This document shows positions 9,199-17,633 of a DNA stretch of 64,000 nt, in pieces. This DNA comes from Sphingobacterium multivorum (GTDB lineage: Bacteria > Bacteroidota > Bacteroidia > Sphingobacteriales > Sphingobacteriaceae), in NCBI RefSeq assembly GCF_039511225.1, contig NZ_CP154261.1, positions 2,728,001 through 2,792,000 on the forward strand, written 5' to 3'. The translations under genes and the position numbers were made by a program. Position 1 is the stretch's first letter. Every line of letters starts with the position of its first letter. The notes beneath the pieces are model-generated. The model was not told the origin of the DNA. It saw only the letters and a program-made list of their open reading frames with translations, and did no database searches.

Positions 9199-9645
9199 AT
9201 GGAAAAGAGTAAGTTACTTCGAATGGATAATATGGGTATCGTGGTGGAGTCGTTGGACAACGCGATTTCGTTTTTTTCAGAACTTGGTTTACATTTGGAG
9301 GGAAGGGCACAGATTAAAGGGGAATGGGCAGGTCGAATAACAGGTCTCGGTGCTCAGCATGTGGAGATCGCCATGATGGTGACACCAGATGGGCATAGCC
9401 GATTGGAGCTTTCAAGATTTCTTGATCCAGCGATAATTGCAGATCATAGAAACGCTCCGGTCAATGCCTTGGGTTATTTGCGGGCAATGTTTACCGTTGA
9501 AGATATAGATGATGTACTGCGGCGGCTAACTGACAATCATGGAGCTGTGCTGGTCGGGGAGGTTGTACAATATGAAAATGCGTATCGTCTCTGTTATCTA
9601 AGGGGAGTAGAGGGATTATTGATTGGTTTAGCACAACCGCTATAA
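9199..9645 (+). CDS. VOC family (glyoxalase-fold) protein
   Basis: A 148-residue protein with two beta-alpha-beta-beta-beta modules of the vicinal oxygen chelate fold: an N-terminal half starting MDNMGIVVESLDNAISFFSELGL and a C-terminal half with AMFTVEDIDDVLRRL and the closing strand LCYLRGVEGLLIGL. Candidate metal ligands are His54 in AQHVEIAMM and the Glu of RGVEG. It is cytoplasmic. The substrate cannot be inferred; such proteins act on glyoxals, catechols or antibiotics, and the neighbourhood gives no hint. Confidence 0.85.
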   Translation: MEKSKLLRMDNMGIVVESLDNAISFFSELGLHLEGRAQIKGEWAGRITGLGAQHVEIAMMVTPDGHSRLELSRFLDPAIIADHRNAPVNALGYLRAMFTVEDIDDVLRRLTDNHGAVLVGEVVQYENAYRLCYLRGVEGLLIGLAQPL

Positions 9646-9827
9646 GGTAATTGATATGAACTGGTAAAAGACACCTATAGGAATAGGTACAAGGCAAGTG
9701 ATAGGAATTGAATCTTTGTACGAAAAAAGAAAATTTAAGAAATTTCTATGTTTTACAAAATAAATAGGAAACTAAGACGTTATTGATACAAATACTTTTC
9801 ATAAAATAGGTTAATATATGGCTAAGA

Positions 9828-9857
9828 CCCTAGAGTTCCCCGCTCTAGGGCTTTTTT
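9828..9857 (+). terminator. Rho-independent terminator
   Basis: Eight-base perfect stem CCCTAGAG / CTCTAGGG with a 7-base loop and a T run (9852-9857). It is 183 bases after the VOC gene, so the transcript it ends has a long tail or a separate short RNA lies before it. Confidence 0.8.
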
Positions 9858-10305
9858 GTAATTATACGTCCGGGAATAACGAAATTTTGTACAATCTGTC
9901 TGGATCGCGTTCTTTCCTGATCAATAAAGCGAAATTTAGCTACTTGATGAAAGCCATGAGGAGGGCCTAAGAATCTATTTTTTAGATGCTGTTTTCAGCG
10001 ATGAACTCGTCGTTATCACTGGTTTTGCAATTTTGCCCAAACTGGATATAAATTAGGCAATTTTTGAACATGTGGTCATTAGTATAATCACACATAAGAC
10101 GAGTAATATAATAACAGATGTGGTGTAAGGCGTTCTTCTCATAATACTTTTTTTTACTTAGTAGTTTACAAAAGCCGTGCCTTTATTTTTAGAACTTGCA
10201 GTAAGTCTGGTTGTTGTAGCTTCGTGTCTACAAGGCGTCGATATGAATAAGGAAATGATATGTTTGAAAAAGCTTTTGCCGATGTCTTGTGCATCGATTG
10301 TGGAA
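9858..10305. other. Gene-free stretch
   Basis: Short open frames only (the longest about 35 codons, running into the 3' end of the CPBP gene). I see no recognisable domain, RNA or repeat. It may be decayed sequence. Confidence 0.4.
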
Positions 10306-11106
10306 TTAATGGATCTGGTTCCTATTGTTCCTTTGAAACGATGTTTTTTTTGATAGTCTATAGATGATGAGAATACCCAAAAGCATTACAATCGTATAGG
10401 CAATAAACGCGATGTTTTCAGACTGATGTTCGCTACCCTTTGCAACACTCTCTACCCATAAACCTGTATTGTTTTTAAATCCAAACGCCCAATGGGTCAG
10501 GTTCCAGCCGAAGTGTAGTCCGATAGATAGTGCAATATTGCGGGTTCTTAGTACTGCAAGACCAAAGAGTACGGCTCCAAGTCCTGAACCCAGTACTGCC
10601 GCCTTTAGTGTAAAACCGGTAAATAAATGTTCTAAAATAAAAACAAGTACCATAATTGAGAAGGCCACAACAGTGCCGAGTTTATCTTTCAATCGCCATA
10701 AGAAATAGGTTCTAAAGACCAACTCTTCCCGACAGGCGACGAAAAAGTATAGAAGAATATGTATTGTCAGTATTTTTGGGTCGATAAATACCTGTTTTTT
10801 AAAAGATACTTCGGCAAAATTTGTTAGTATTATAACCATAAGGCCGACCATAACAAAACCTAAGCATAAGCCAGCGCTAAAATTGAGCACACTCTTTTTG
10901 TTAAACCCTAACCCAATTTGAGAAAAACTAATTTTATCCCAAGCTTTAAACAGGTAAACTAAAGCCAAGCTGAGGAATGTCGCGAGGCAGAGTGAAAGTA
11001 AATCAGGCAACGCTGTCTGTTTGGTCACAGCGGCAGCGAAAGCAAACAACACCAGCGAAGCCACGTAAAATAATATTACTTTTAGGTATATGGTTTCTCC
11101 TTTCAT
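10306..11106 (-). CDS. CPBP family intramembrane glutamic protease
   Basis: A 266-residue polytopic membrane protein with about eight helices. The three CPBP/Abi motifs are present: EExxxR in CREELVFRTYF, FxxxH in FILEH and HxxxN in HFGWN. These place catalytic Glu and His in the membrane, as in CAAX-prenyl-protease-like enzymes. Bacterial members process or sequester peptides and sometimes protect against self-made bacteriocins, but no bacteriocin-like gene is beside it. It is divergent from the secreted protein gene at 11222, with 115 bases between them for two promoters. Confidence 0.88.
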   Translation of the reverse strand: MKGETIYLKVILFYVASLVLFAFAAAVTKQTALPDLLSLCLATFLSLALVYLFKAWDKISFSQIGLGFNKKSVLNFSAGLCLGFVMVGLMVIILTNFAEVSFKKQVFIDPKILTIHILLYFFVACREELVFRTYFLWRLKDKLGTVVAFSIMVLVFILEHLFTGFTLKAAVLGSGLGAVLFGLAVLRTRNIALSIGLHFGWNLTHWAFGFKNNTGLWVESVAKGSEHQSENIAFIAYTIVMLLGILIIYRLSKKTSFQRNNRNQIH

Positions 11107-11221
11107 TTCCTAACTGTTTGGTAAACGTGAATTTACACTATTTTTGAAGAAATAGTGAAGGTTATCTGAAAGAGTGGTGTGCTTTTTGTTTATAGGGGAG
11201 AAAGATTAGAGAAATAATAAT

Positions 11222-11809
11222 ATGAAGTATCCTTATTTAGGAATTAGTATGGTATGTGCGGCCCTAGCGAGCATGGCCAATTCAAAGGCTGTATTTGCCG
11301 GAGAGCAATTAGCTGTTCAACACATTGAATATGTGCAGGTAAATTCAGACTCATTGAAGGTTGAACAATTAGCAACAGCGCTGAGAAAGGTGAAGCCTAT
11401 CAGTTCGGCTGATTTTAAGGCAAAGTTCAAACCGGAAATCAACGGATTTAAGCTCACAGAGGTGACGGCTTTCGAGGATGCGGAGACAGGATCTTACGCA
11501 ACGGCAAACTATGTGAAGGGAGAGCAAAATATTTATTTGATGGTTACCGACGGAGCCGGTCCAGGTTCGGATCAGGTAAAGTTAAATTTGATGAACTATA
11601 TCGACCTAAAATCAATTGAAGACCTAGGAACCAAAATGCAGGTTAAGCCTTATAAAGGTTGGCTGGCGTCTTTTGACTGGAGCATGTTTGAAAACGATGG
11701 TTTGACTAGCATTCAATATCTCGAATCAAATCGATTTGCAACTGTCTCTTCAGCAAATAATGTAGCAATTGAAGAATTAGAGAGTTTTTTGAATAGTTTT
11801 AGTCTATAA
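11222..11809 (+). CDS. Secreted protein of unknown function
   Basis: A 195-residue protein with an N-terminal export signal of about 26 residues ending SKAVFAG. The mature part is soluble, with alternating charged and hydrophobic strands; a central segment reads YLMVTDGAGPGSDQVKLNLMNYID. I do not recognise the family. It stands alone between the CPBP gene and the Gfo/Idh/MocA gene and is followed by a strong hairpin. Confidence 0.72.
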   Translation: MKYPYLGISMVCAALASMANSKAVFAGEQLAVQHIEYVQVNSDSLKVEQLATALRKVKPISSADFKAKFKPEINGFKLTEVTAFEDAETGSYATANYVKGEQNIYLMVTDGAGPGSDQVKLNLMNYIDLKSIEDLGTKMQVKPYKGWLASFDWSMFENDGLTSIQYLESNRFATVSSANNVAIEELESFLNSFSL

Positions 11810-11821
11810 GAAAATTGGCAC

Positions 11822-11852
11822 AGTCCCGGAACCTTTAATCAAAGCCGGGACT
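11822..11852. terminator. GC-rich hairpin after the secreted protein gene
   Basis: Perfect stem AGTCCCGG / CCGGGACT with a 15-base loop, 12 bases after the stop. No T run follows, so termination is less certain than at the other sites. Confidence 0.5.
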
Positions 11853-12037
11853 CAGTCCATCAAACGGATTTAATCCATTCCCCGACTGCTAATAGTCGTT
11901 AAATATCTATATCTTCCGAGCCTTTCTTTCCGTAATTTCCCAGATTATCCGCTCTATAGCTGCGCTTGTTGATGCAATATTTTATTGTTTATTGCTTATT
12001 TTTCTTATATTAGGTAATAAACCAGCAAATTGTGTCT

Positions 12038-13384
12038 ATGTTCAATCTAAATCGGAGAAAATTTATTCAAGGAGCGGGAGCAGTCTTAACTTTATCCGCG
12101 TTGCAAGTTAAAGGTCTGTCGTTTAAAGATGCGATTAAAAATTTTCGGGTCGGATTGATCGGTGCGGGTTGGTATGGGAAGAGTGATTTGTTCCGTTTAA
12201 TGCAGGTTCGGGATGTTGATGTTATCGCCATATGTGATGTTGACGACAACCATTTGCAGGAGGCGGGGCGATTAACTGCTGAGCGCCAGGTTTCAAAAAA
12301 GGTTCCAAAGCTTTATAGAGATTATAGGGAGATGCTCGCTAACCATAAATTCGATCTTATCCTTATTGGCACACCGGATCACTGGCATGCAAGACAGGCT
12401 ATAGACGCGATGCGTTCGGGGGCTCACCTTTATTTGCAGAAACCCATCAGTGTGGATGTACTTGAGGGCGATGCCATATGGCGCGCGGCTAGAAAATATA
12501 ACCGGAAAGTGCAGGTAGGGACCCAACGGCGGAGTACGGCGCATCTCATCGACGCTAAGAAGCGGGTGGTCGATAGCGGCCTGCTTGGTAAGGTTTCGCA
12601 TGTGGAGATGTGCTGCTACTATCATATGCGGAAAAATGGTAACCCGCCTACACAACAAGTTCCAGAGTTCTTAGATTATGAGTTATGGACAGGACCGGCA
12701 CCTTTACGAGCTTACGATGGTTTACCGCATGGCAGCTGGTGGCGAACCTTTATGGCTTATGGAAATGGGATAACCGGCGATATGGGGATGCATATGTTTG
12801 ATACGGTACGTTGGCTTTTGCAACTTAAATGGCCCAAAAGCGTGAGTGCCAAAGGCGGTATTTATGTCCAAAAAGAAGGCAAATCGACGATTGCAGATAC
12901 GCAGACCGCTCTATTTGAATACGAAGATCTTAACTGTGTCTGGCAGCATAGGACATGGGGAGCAGCAACAGACCCTGAATATCCTTGGGCATTTGTTATA
13001 TACGGTGACAAAGGTACTTTAAAGGGAAGTGTGATGAAATATGAGTTCATTCCCATCGGAGAAGGTGAGACTATCCGAAAGGATGTTATCTTAGAAAAAG
13101 AGACGTTTCCTAAAGATCTGGAAGAGCATCGAATAGAACTGCATACAGCTCCGGCAACGCGACGACATATGCTTGATCTTTTATCAGCAATTGAAAATAA
13201 TCACCTACCTGTAGCCGATATTGAAGAAGGCTATATCTCCACCGCGAGTTGCATATTAGCCAATTTGTCGATGCAGTTGAATCGGCCCCTGGTTTATGAT
13301 CCTACGCAAAAAATATGTATTAATGACCCTGAAGCAACTCAATTATTGCAGAGAGGGTATCGCAGTCCATGGCAACATCCGTAA
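12038..13384 (+). CDS. Gfo/Idh/MocA family oxidoreductase, Tat-exported
   Basis: A 448-residue NAD(P)-dependent sugar oxidoreductase. The N-terminus NRRKFIQGAGAVLTLSALQ is a twin-arginine signal, so it is exported folded with its cofactor. The Rossmann motif VGLIGAGWYGKSD follows at about 37-49, then GTPDHWHARQA and the active-site-region YLQKPISVD (Lys of the usual EKP). WTGPAP and GDMGMHMFD in the C-terminal alpha/beta domain match the periplasmic members common in Bacteroidota, which act on glycosidic sugars. I start at ATG 12038; a GTG six bases earlier is possible. No sugar-uptake genes are adjacent. Confidence 0.92.
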   Translation: MFNLNRRKFIQGAGAVLTLSALQVKGLSFKDAIKNFRVGLIGAGWYGKSDLFRLMQVRDVDVIAICDVDDNHLQEAGRLTAERQVSKKVPKLYRDYREMLANHKFDLILIGTPDHWHARQAIDAMRSGAHLYLQKPISVDVLEGDAIWRAARKYNRKVQVGTQRRSTAHLIDAKKRVVDSGLLGKVSHVEMCCYYHMRKNGNPPTQQVPEFLDYELWTGPAPLRAYDGLPHGSWWRTFMAYGNGITGDMGMHMFDTVRWLLQLKWPKSVSAKGGIYVQKEGKSTIADTQTALFEYEDLNCVWQHRTWGAATDPEYPWAFVIYGDKGTLKGSVMKYEFIPIGEGETIRKDVILEKETFPKDLEEHRIELHTAPATRRHMLDLLSAIENNHLPVADIEEGYISTASCILANLSMQLNRPLVYDPTQKICINDPEATQLLQRGYRSPWQHP

Positions 13385-13491
13385 TAACAATATCAAGCGA
13401 CGGATACCGGCAAATTGAAAAAACGCACCCGTCAAAATATGCCATGCGTATGGACCGATTTGGCATTTATCAATATATAGGACGTTCCTGA
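13369..13491 (+). CDS. Possible 40-codon ORF overlapping the oxidoreductase 3' end
   Basis: An ATG at 13369 opens a 40-residue frame (MATSVITISSDGYRQIEK...) that overlaps the last five codons of the oxidoreductase in another frame and ends at 13491. The overlap would permit translational coupling. There is no recognised family and chance is a real alternative. Confidence 0.22.
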   Translation: MATSVITISSDGYRQIEKTHPSKYAMRMDRFGIYQYIGRS

Positions 13492-13600
13492 CCTAACGGC
13501 AAAGGGATCCAATAGATTAAACAAAATATGTTCAAGCTTAAAATTCTAAATTTCTACAGAATTCGAACCGTTCTTTACTCGATTAAAAGACGAGTAGACG

Positions 13601-14434
13601 ATGAATATGAATTCGACGATAACCCATAATTATGCTAGGCTTAGAAAACCTTTGTTCTTTCTACCTATACTTCTATTAGTTCTGCTCATGCTATTTCTCT
13701 ATTTTAATCATGCATTGAATGTATATGGCTATACGGTCATTCAGAAGAATAGCTTTTTCACAATAAATGCTTACCTCGGACAATATCCAAATCTTGAGTC
13801 TAATTTTACACAGTTTGGAGATTGTTTAATTAGCCTGTCACTATTGAGTGTTTTTGTATTATATGCGCCTAAATTATGGGAAGCATTGATATCAGCATCG
13901 CTAATTTCAGCTTTTTTTTCCATTGTTTTAAAAGTGGCATTTGCTGTACCACGACCTGCAGCGGTGTTTAATCAAACGAGTTTTTTAATTACTGGTAAGA
14001 TGCTTCTTGGTAACAATAGCTTGCCTTCGGGCCATTCCATTACGATATTTACAACGCTGACCGTTATCATGTATGCTTTTATGCCGCAACGATTGAGTTA
14101 TAAAATAATGTGGTTTTTTGGTTTAACATGTATTGGGTTAATGCTTGCTTTATCTCGCGTCGCGTTGGGGGCACATTATCCATTAGATGTAGTTAGTGGC
14201 TGTATTATAGGATATGTTTCGGGGCTGCTCGGAATTTTTTTTAGCAGGGAATTTAAATTATGGAATTGGGTCAACGACCAACGGTATTATCCAATTTTCA
14301 TTTTATTATTCCTCGTTTTCAGTATAGTATTGGTCAATAGAATAATTAATGATAATTTGCTAATATTTTATTTTACATTTATCTGCTTAATTAGTACACT
14401 TTATAAAATCATTACCGTTTATGCTAAAAAATAG
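13601..14434 (+). CDS. PAP2 family membrane phosphatase
   Basis: A 277-residue inner-membrane protein with six or more helices and the complete PAP2 signature: K-x6-RP at 111-119, PSGH at 142-145 and SR-x5-H-x3-D at 185-196. These residues form the histidine phosphatase site facing the periplasm. Likely substrates are undecaprenyl pyrophosphate, phosphatidylglycerol phosphate or lipid A phosphates. The gene overlaps the start of the phosphoethanolamine transferase by 14 bases, so both are translated from one message; this favours a lipid A or envelope-lipid role. Confidence 0.9.
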   Translation: MNMNSTITHNYARLRKPLFFLPILLLVLLMLFLYFNHALNVYGYTVIQKNSFFTINAYLGQYPNLESNFTQFGDCLISLSLLSVFVLYAPKLWEALISASLISAFFSIVLKVAFAVPRPAAVFNQTSFLITGKMLLGNNSLPSGHSITIFTTLTVIMYAFMPQRLSYKIMWFFGLTCIGLMLALSRVALGAHYPLDVVSGCIIGYVSGLLGIFFSREFKLWNWVNDQRYYPIFILLFLVFSIVLVNRIINDNLLIFYFTFICLISTLYKIITVYAKK

Positions 14435-15941
14435 CTTAAAACTAGTTCATTTTGTCCTTTTCATGAGTGTGTTGAATTTTATATTCTTCCATTTTCCATT
14501 TTATACTTTTGTTTTTAAAAATGTTGATTATAAGAGTTTTGGGGGCATTGTTCTGATCGGCAGTCTAATGATTTTGATGCTGGTGATGAATGCTTTTGTA
14601 CTTTATCTATTTTTTTCAGCCTCGCGTCGCTTCGGGAAATCGATACTTGTGTTGTTCTTTCTGATCAATTCAGTAGCCGTTTATTTTGTAAATACCTATA
14701 GCGTTATTTTGGATGAAACCATGATCGGCAATATCTTGAATACCCGTTATTCCGAGTCCAGCGGTTTCTTTTCCCTGAAATTGATCGTTTATCTCGTTTT
14801 TCTCGGTATTATTCCCAGTATCTTCATTATTAAAGCAAAAATAATAAAGGATAAACCAAAGAAGTTCTTTATCACTTCGTCACTTTCGCTATTATTTATC
14901 GTTATTTTAATATTCGCCAATGCGACTAATTGGTTATGGATCGACAAGAATTCGAAGACTTTGGGCGCACTTGCCATGCCGTGGTCTTATACCGTCAATA
15001 TTTCGCGTTTTTACATTCACGAACATCAAAAAAATAAAAAAGAGATTTTATTGCCAGATGCGACGATAACTGACCACAAAAAGACAGTGGTTGTCCTTGT
15101 TATTGGTGAATCTGCTCGAAGGGATAACTTTTCCTTATATGGCTATCAAAAGAATACAAATCCGCTACTTTCCAAAACACCCAACCTTTATCATTTTGAC
15201 GCAACTTCTTGCTCTACCTATACGACGGCAGGGGTAAAATGTATATTGGAACATAAAAATACAGATGATTTGTACGAAATCCTGCCGAACTATCTCTATA
15301 GAAATGATGTCGATGTGATCTGGCGAACAAGTAATTGGGGGGAGCCACCTGTACATATTAAAGAATATGAAACAAATGATCAACTTGCCACAAATTGTAA
15401 GGGTGAAGGATGTGCTTACGATGAGGTACTTTTAACAGGTCTAAAGGAGCGAATATCCTCCAGTAAAAAAGATAAAATTTTTGTTGTGCTCCACACAAGT
15501 ACAAGCCATGGGCCAACATATAGCAAAAAATATCCCGCTCAATTCGAACTGTTTAAACCTGTATGCAATAGTGTTGAACTCGGGAACTGTTCTAAAGAAG
15601 AGTTGATCAATGCTTATGATAACACCGTGGTTTATACAGATTATATTTTACATAATCTGATTGAGGATCTAAAACAATTGAAGGAATATAAGAGTGCCAT
15701 GTTGTTCGTCTCGGACCATGGCGAATCGCTGGGTGAAAATAACCTGTATATGCACGGATTGCCGATGAGCATTGCACCAAAAGAGCAATACGAGATTCCC
15801 TTTATTGTTTGGGTGTCTGATCATTCAAAACAGTTGAAACCAAATAAAACGTTGACCCAAAATCACGTATTTCACAGTGTGTTGAAATTTCTGGATATGA
15901 AAAGCCCTATTTATGATGAAAATATGGATATTTTCGAATAG
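14421..15941 (+). CDS. eptA: EptA-type phosphoethanolamine transferase
   Basis: A 506-residue protein with five N-terminal membrane helices (to about 170) and a periplasmic sulfatase-like alkaline-phosphatase-fold domain. Metal and nucleophile motifs are visible: VIGESARRDNFSLYGY (Glu230), SCSTYTT with Thr266 as the expected phosphoethanolamine-accepting nucleophile, and VSDHGESLGENN. The enzyme moves phosphoethanolamine from phosphatidylethanolamine to lipid A or a related glycan and can lower polymyxin binding. Paired Cys in the catalytic domain (CSTYTTAGVKC, NCKGEGC, CNSVELGNC) fit the disulfides of the family. Overlap with the PAP2 phosphatase suggests dephosphorylation and decoration in sequence. 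Confidence 0.92.
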   Translation: MLKNSLKLVHFVLFMSVLNFIFFHFPFYTFVFKNVDYKSFGGIVLIGSLMILMLVMNAFVLYLFFSASRRFGKSILVLFFLINSVAVYFVNTYSVILDETMIGNILNTRYSESSGFFSLKLIVYLVFLGIIPSIFIIKAKIIKDKPKKFFITSSLSLLFIVILIFANATNWLWIDKNSKTLGALAMPWSYTVNISRFYIHEHQKNKKEILLPDATITDHKKTVVVLVIGESARRDNFSLYGYQKNTNPLLSKTPNLYHFDATSCSTYTTAGVKCILEHKNTDDLYEILPNYLYRNDVDVIWRTSNWGEPPVHIKEYETNDQLATNCKGEGCAYDEVLLTGLKERISSSKKDKIFVVLHTSTSHGPTYSKKYPAQFELFKPVCNSVELGNCSKEELINAYDNTVVYTDYILHNLIEDLKQLKEYKSAMLFVSDHGESLGENNLYMHGLPMSIAPKEQYEIPFIVWVSDHSKQLKPNKTLTQNHVFHSVLKFLDMKSPIYDENMDIFE

Positions 15942-16156
15942 ACAGGACTGCTGGGTACAGTTTGGTCTAAAACGGGCTGGACTATGGCCAATCAGATCAA
16001 CACCGAATGGTGGATAGGTTATGTTGAGCAAAAAGAAAAGATTTATTTCTATGCAACGCGGCTTATTCAGGACCGCAAGTTCAATCGTCCTGATTTCTCG
16101 CGCTGCCGCAAAGAGATACGCGGAAAGTCTTTAAGGAGCTAAAAATTTTGCCTTAA
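15942..16156 (+). pseudogene. Remnant of a class D (OXA-type) beta-lactamase, C-terminal end only
   Basis: Reading on from the stop of the EptA-type gene in the same frame gives about 58 codons that match the tail of class D beta-lactamases: WSKTGW (the KTG motif, codons at 15963-15980), then TEWWIGYVEQKEKIYFYATR and a NRPDFSRCRKEI segment. One base is then missing: the normal ending (TRKVFKELKILP, stop at 16154-16156) continues in the next frame. The N-terminal domain with the Ser-x-x-Lys nucleophile is absent, so the product cannot hydrolyse beta-lactams. It is what remains after a 5' deletion joined to the preceding gene, plus a frameshift. Confidence 0.8.
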
Positions 16157-16207
16157 ACCTTAGGGCATTAGATATCAATCATCAAATTTTACCAGGACAA
16201 TAGACAG

Positions 16208-16825
16208 ATGGAAAATTTTAATCGAAAGAAGCATTGGGAAGACATATACGAAAACAAGCCGCTGGAATCAGTGAGCTGGTATCAGCCCAATCCAGAAGCA
16301 TCGCTACATTTTATAGAGCAAGCTAACCTTCCAAAAAAGGCGAAAATCATCGATATAGGTGGTGGTGACAGTTTCCTGGTTGATTTCTTGCTGAAAGCAG
16401 GATTTGAAGATATTACTGTATTGGACATATCCAACGCGGCAGTTGAACGAGCGAAGAAGCGATTAGGGGATGAGGCGACTAAAGTCAAATGGATTGTTTC
16501 GGATATCTTGGATTTCGTTCCCGACGCAACTTATGATTTTTGGCATGATCGGGCCACCTTTCATTTTTTGACTGTTCGCCAGGAGATTGATCGTTACATC
16601 AAAATCGCAGATCAATCAATTGCGGTGGGAGGTATTTTAGTTGTTGGAACTTTTTCTGAACAGGGGCCAAAGAAATGTAGTGGCATTACTATTAAACAGT
16701 ATTCAGCACAATCAATAAGCGATTTATTCCAGACATGTTTTAGGAAAATTGAATGTATGACTATTGACCATATAACACCCTTCGACACGAAACAGCATTT
16801 TGTGTTTTGCAGTTTTCGTAAATAG
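16208..16825 (+). CDS. Class I SAM-dependent methyltransferase
   Basis: A 205-residue cytoplasmic protein. It begins with a conserved HWEDIYENKPLESVSWYQ segment typical of a bacterial subgroup related to thiopurine and METTL-like methyltransferases. Motif I is IIDIGGGDSFLVDFLL (about 46-61), the acidic loop is VLDIS, and motif IV-like YDFWHDRATFHFL follows. The methyl acceptor is unknown. It is convergent with the HxlR gene at 16898, 72 bases apart. Confidence 0.85.
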   Translation: MENFNRKKHWEDIYENKPLESVSWYQPNPEASLHFIEQANLPKKAKIIDIGGGDSFLVDFLLKAGFEDITVLDISNAAVERAKKRLGDEATKVKWIVSDILDFVPDATYDFWHDRATFHFLTVRQEIDRYIKIADQSIAVGGILVVGTFSEQGPKKCSGITIKQYSAQSISDLFQTCFRKIECMTIDHITPFDTKQHFVFCSFRK

Positions 16826-16897
16826 ATGTCATAGCAGGGGTGAACGCATTTCGTACAAATAGCGCATCGGTGTGTGAATCGAATCTGCCCCTTTGTG

Positions 16898-17239
16898 CTA
16901 ATTTTTATTGGAATTTTCCAATAAAAGTTCTCCCCAGGCATTTAATTTCCAGAGTACTTCCACTAAACTTTTCCCTAAGGGTGTCAATGAATACTCTACT
17001 CTGGGAGGAAGCTCATGGAAAGATTGTTTACTTAAAATACCATCATTGACCATTTCGGCCAATTGTTGGTTTAGCACCCGTCTATCAACTGTTGCAATAC
17101 CACGAAGCATTTCACTTGGGCGTTTTTCCCCTTCATTGATACGCCAGACAATCGGAATTTTCCATTTCCCACTAATTGCATTGACGGCAAATTCCAATGG
17201 ACATATTTTTTGTTTTATTGCTTTCTCTGTTATACTCAT
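16898..17239 (-). CDS. HxlR family transcriptional regulator
   Basis: A 113-residue winged-helix regulator with the HxlR core: CPLEFAVNAISGKWKIPIV, the helix pair SEMLRGIATVDRRVLNQQLAEMVNDGIL and the wing LPPRVEYSLTPLGKSL. The Cys at residue 13 lies where electrophile-sensing HxlR members carry their reactive Cys. It is divergent from the truncated peroxiredoxin gene at 17333, with 93 bases between. That arrangement suggests the peroxiredoxin was its regulated target before truncation. Confidence 0.9.
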   Translation of the reverse strand: MSITEKAIKQKICPLEFAVNAISGKWKIPIVWRINEGEKRPSEMLRGIATVDRRVLNQQLAEMVNDGILSKQSFHELPPRVEYSLTPLGKSLVEVLWKLNAWGELLLENSNKN

Positions 17240-17332
17240 AAAATTGACTTTTTTGCCCCATAGGGATAATAATATGCGGTATTGTGATTGTGCATTTACT
17301 TTTAAAACTTTGCAGAAATAACGTACAGCATC

Positions 17333-17623
17333 ATGAAAAATTTAGAACACAAAATTGCTAAATTAAATGCGAATTTAGCTAATCTTCGTCTTGAAATAAA
17401 GGAAATATTTGGCAGATCCATTCAGGATCTTCAGTCTGGCGATCTAACCGAAAAGAGCCTGCAGATCGGGGACAAGGTCCCGAATTTTAGTTTGATGAAT
17501 TCGCTGCATAGCGAAATTGAGCTCGGAAAACTTCTGGAGAATGGAAAGGTTAGCGTGGCCTTTTTCCGCGGCAACTGGTGTCCTTACTGTAATCTCGAGC
17601 TAAGACTAATATTGATGCGTTAA
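17333..17623 (+). pseudogene. Truncated peroxiredoxin-like (AhpC/TSA) gene
   Basis: Only the first 90 or so residues of a peroxiredoxin-like protein of roughly 210 remain: a helical N-terminus (1-45), DKVPNFSLMNSLHSEIEL and FFRGNWCPYCNLELR, which contains the peroxidatic site. After NLELR the frame runs into LILMR and a stop at 17623, and the DNA continues directly into the alkylation-repair gene ten bases later. The second half of the thioredoxin fold is missing, so a working peroxidase is unlikely. The simplest explanation is a deletion that removed the 3' part and joined the next gene. Confidence 0.8.
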
Positions 17624-17633
17624 TCATACAGCT

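Noticed and set aside
10243..10353. 36-codon plus-strand frame (MNKEMICLKKLLPMSC...) running into the CPBP gene end
   Set aside because: No recognisable protein and it overlaps the coding end of the CPBP protease on the other strand; likely chance.
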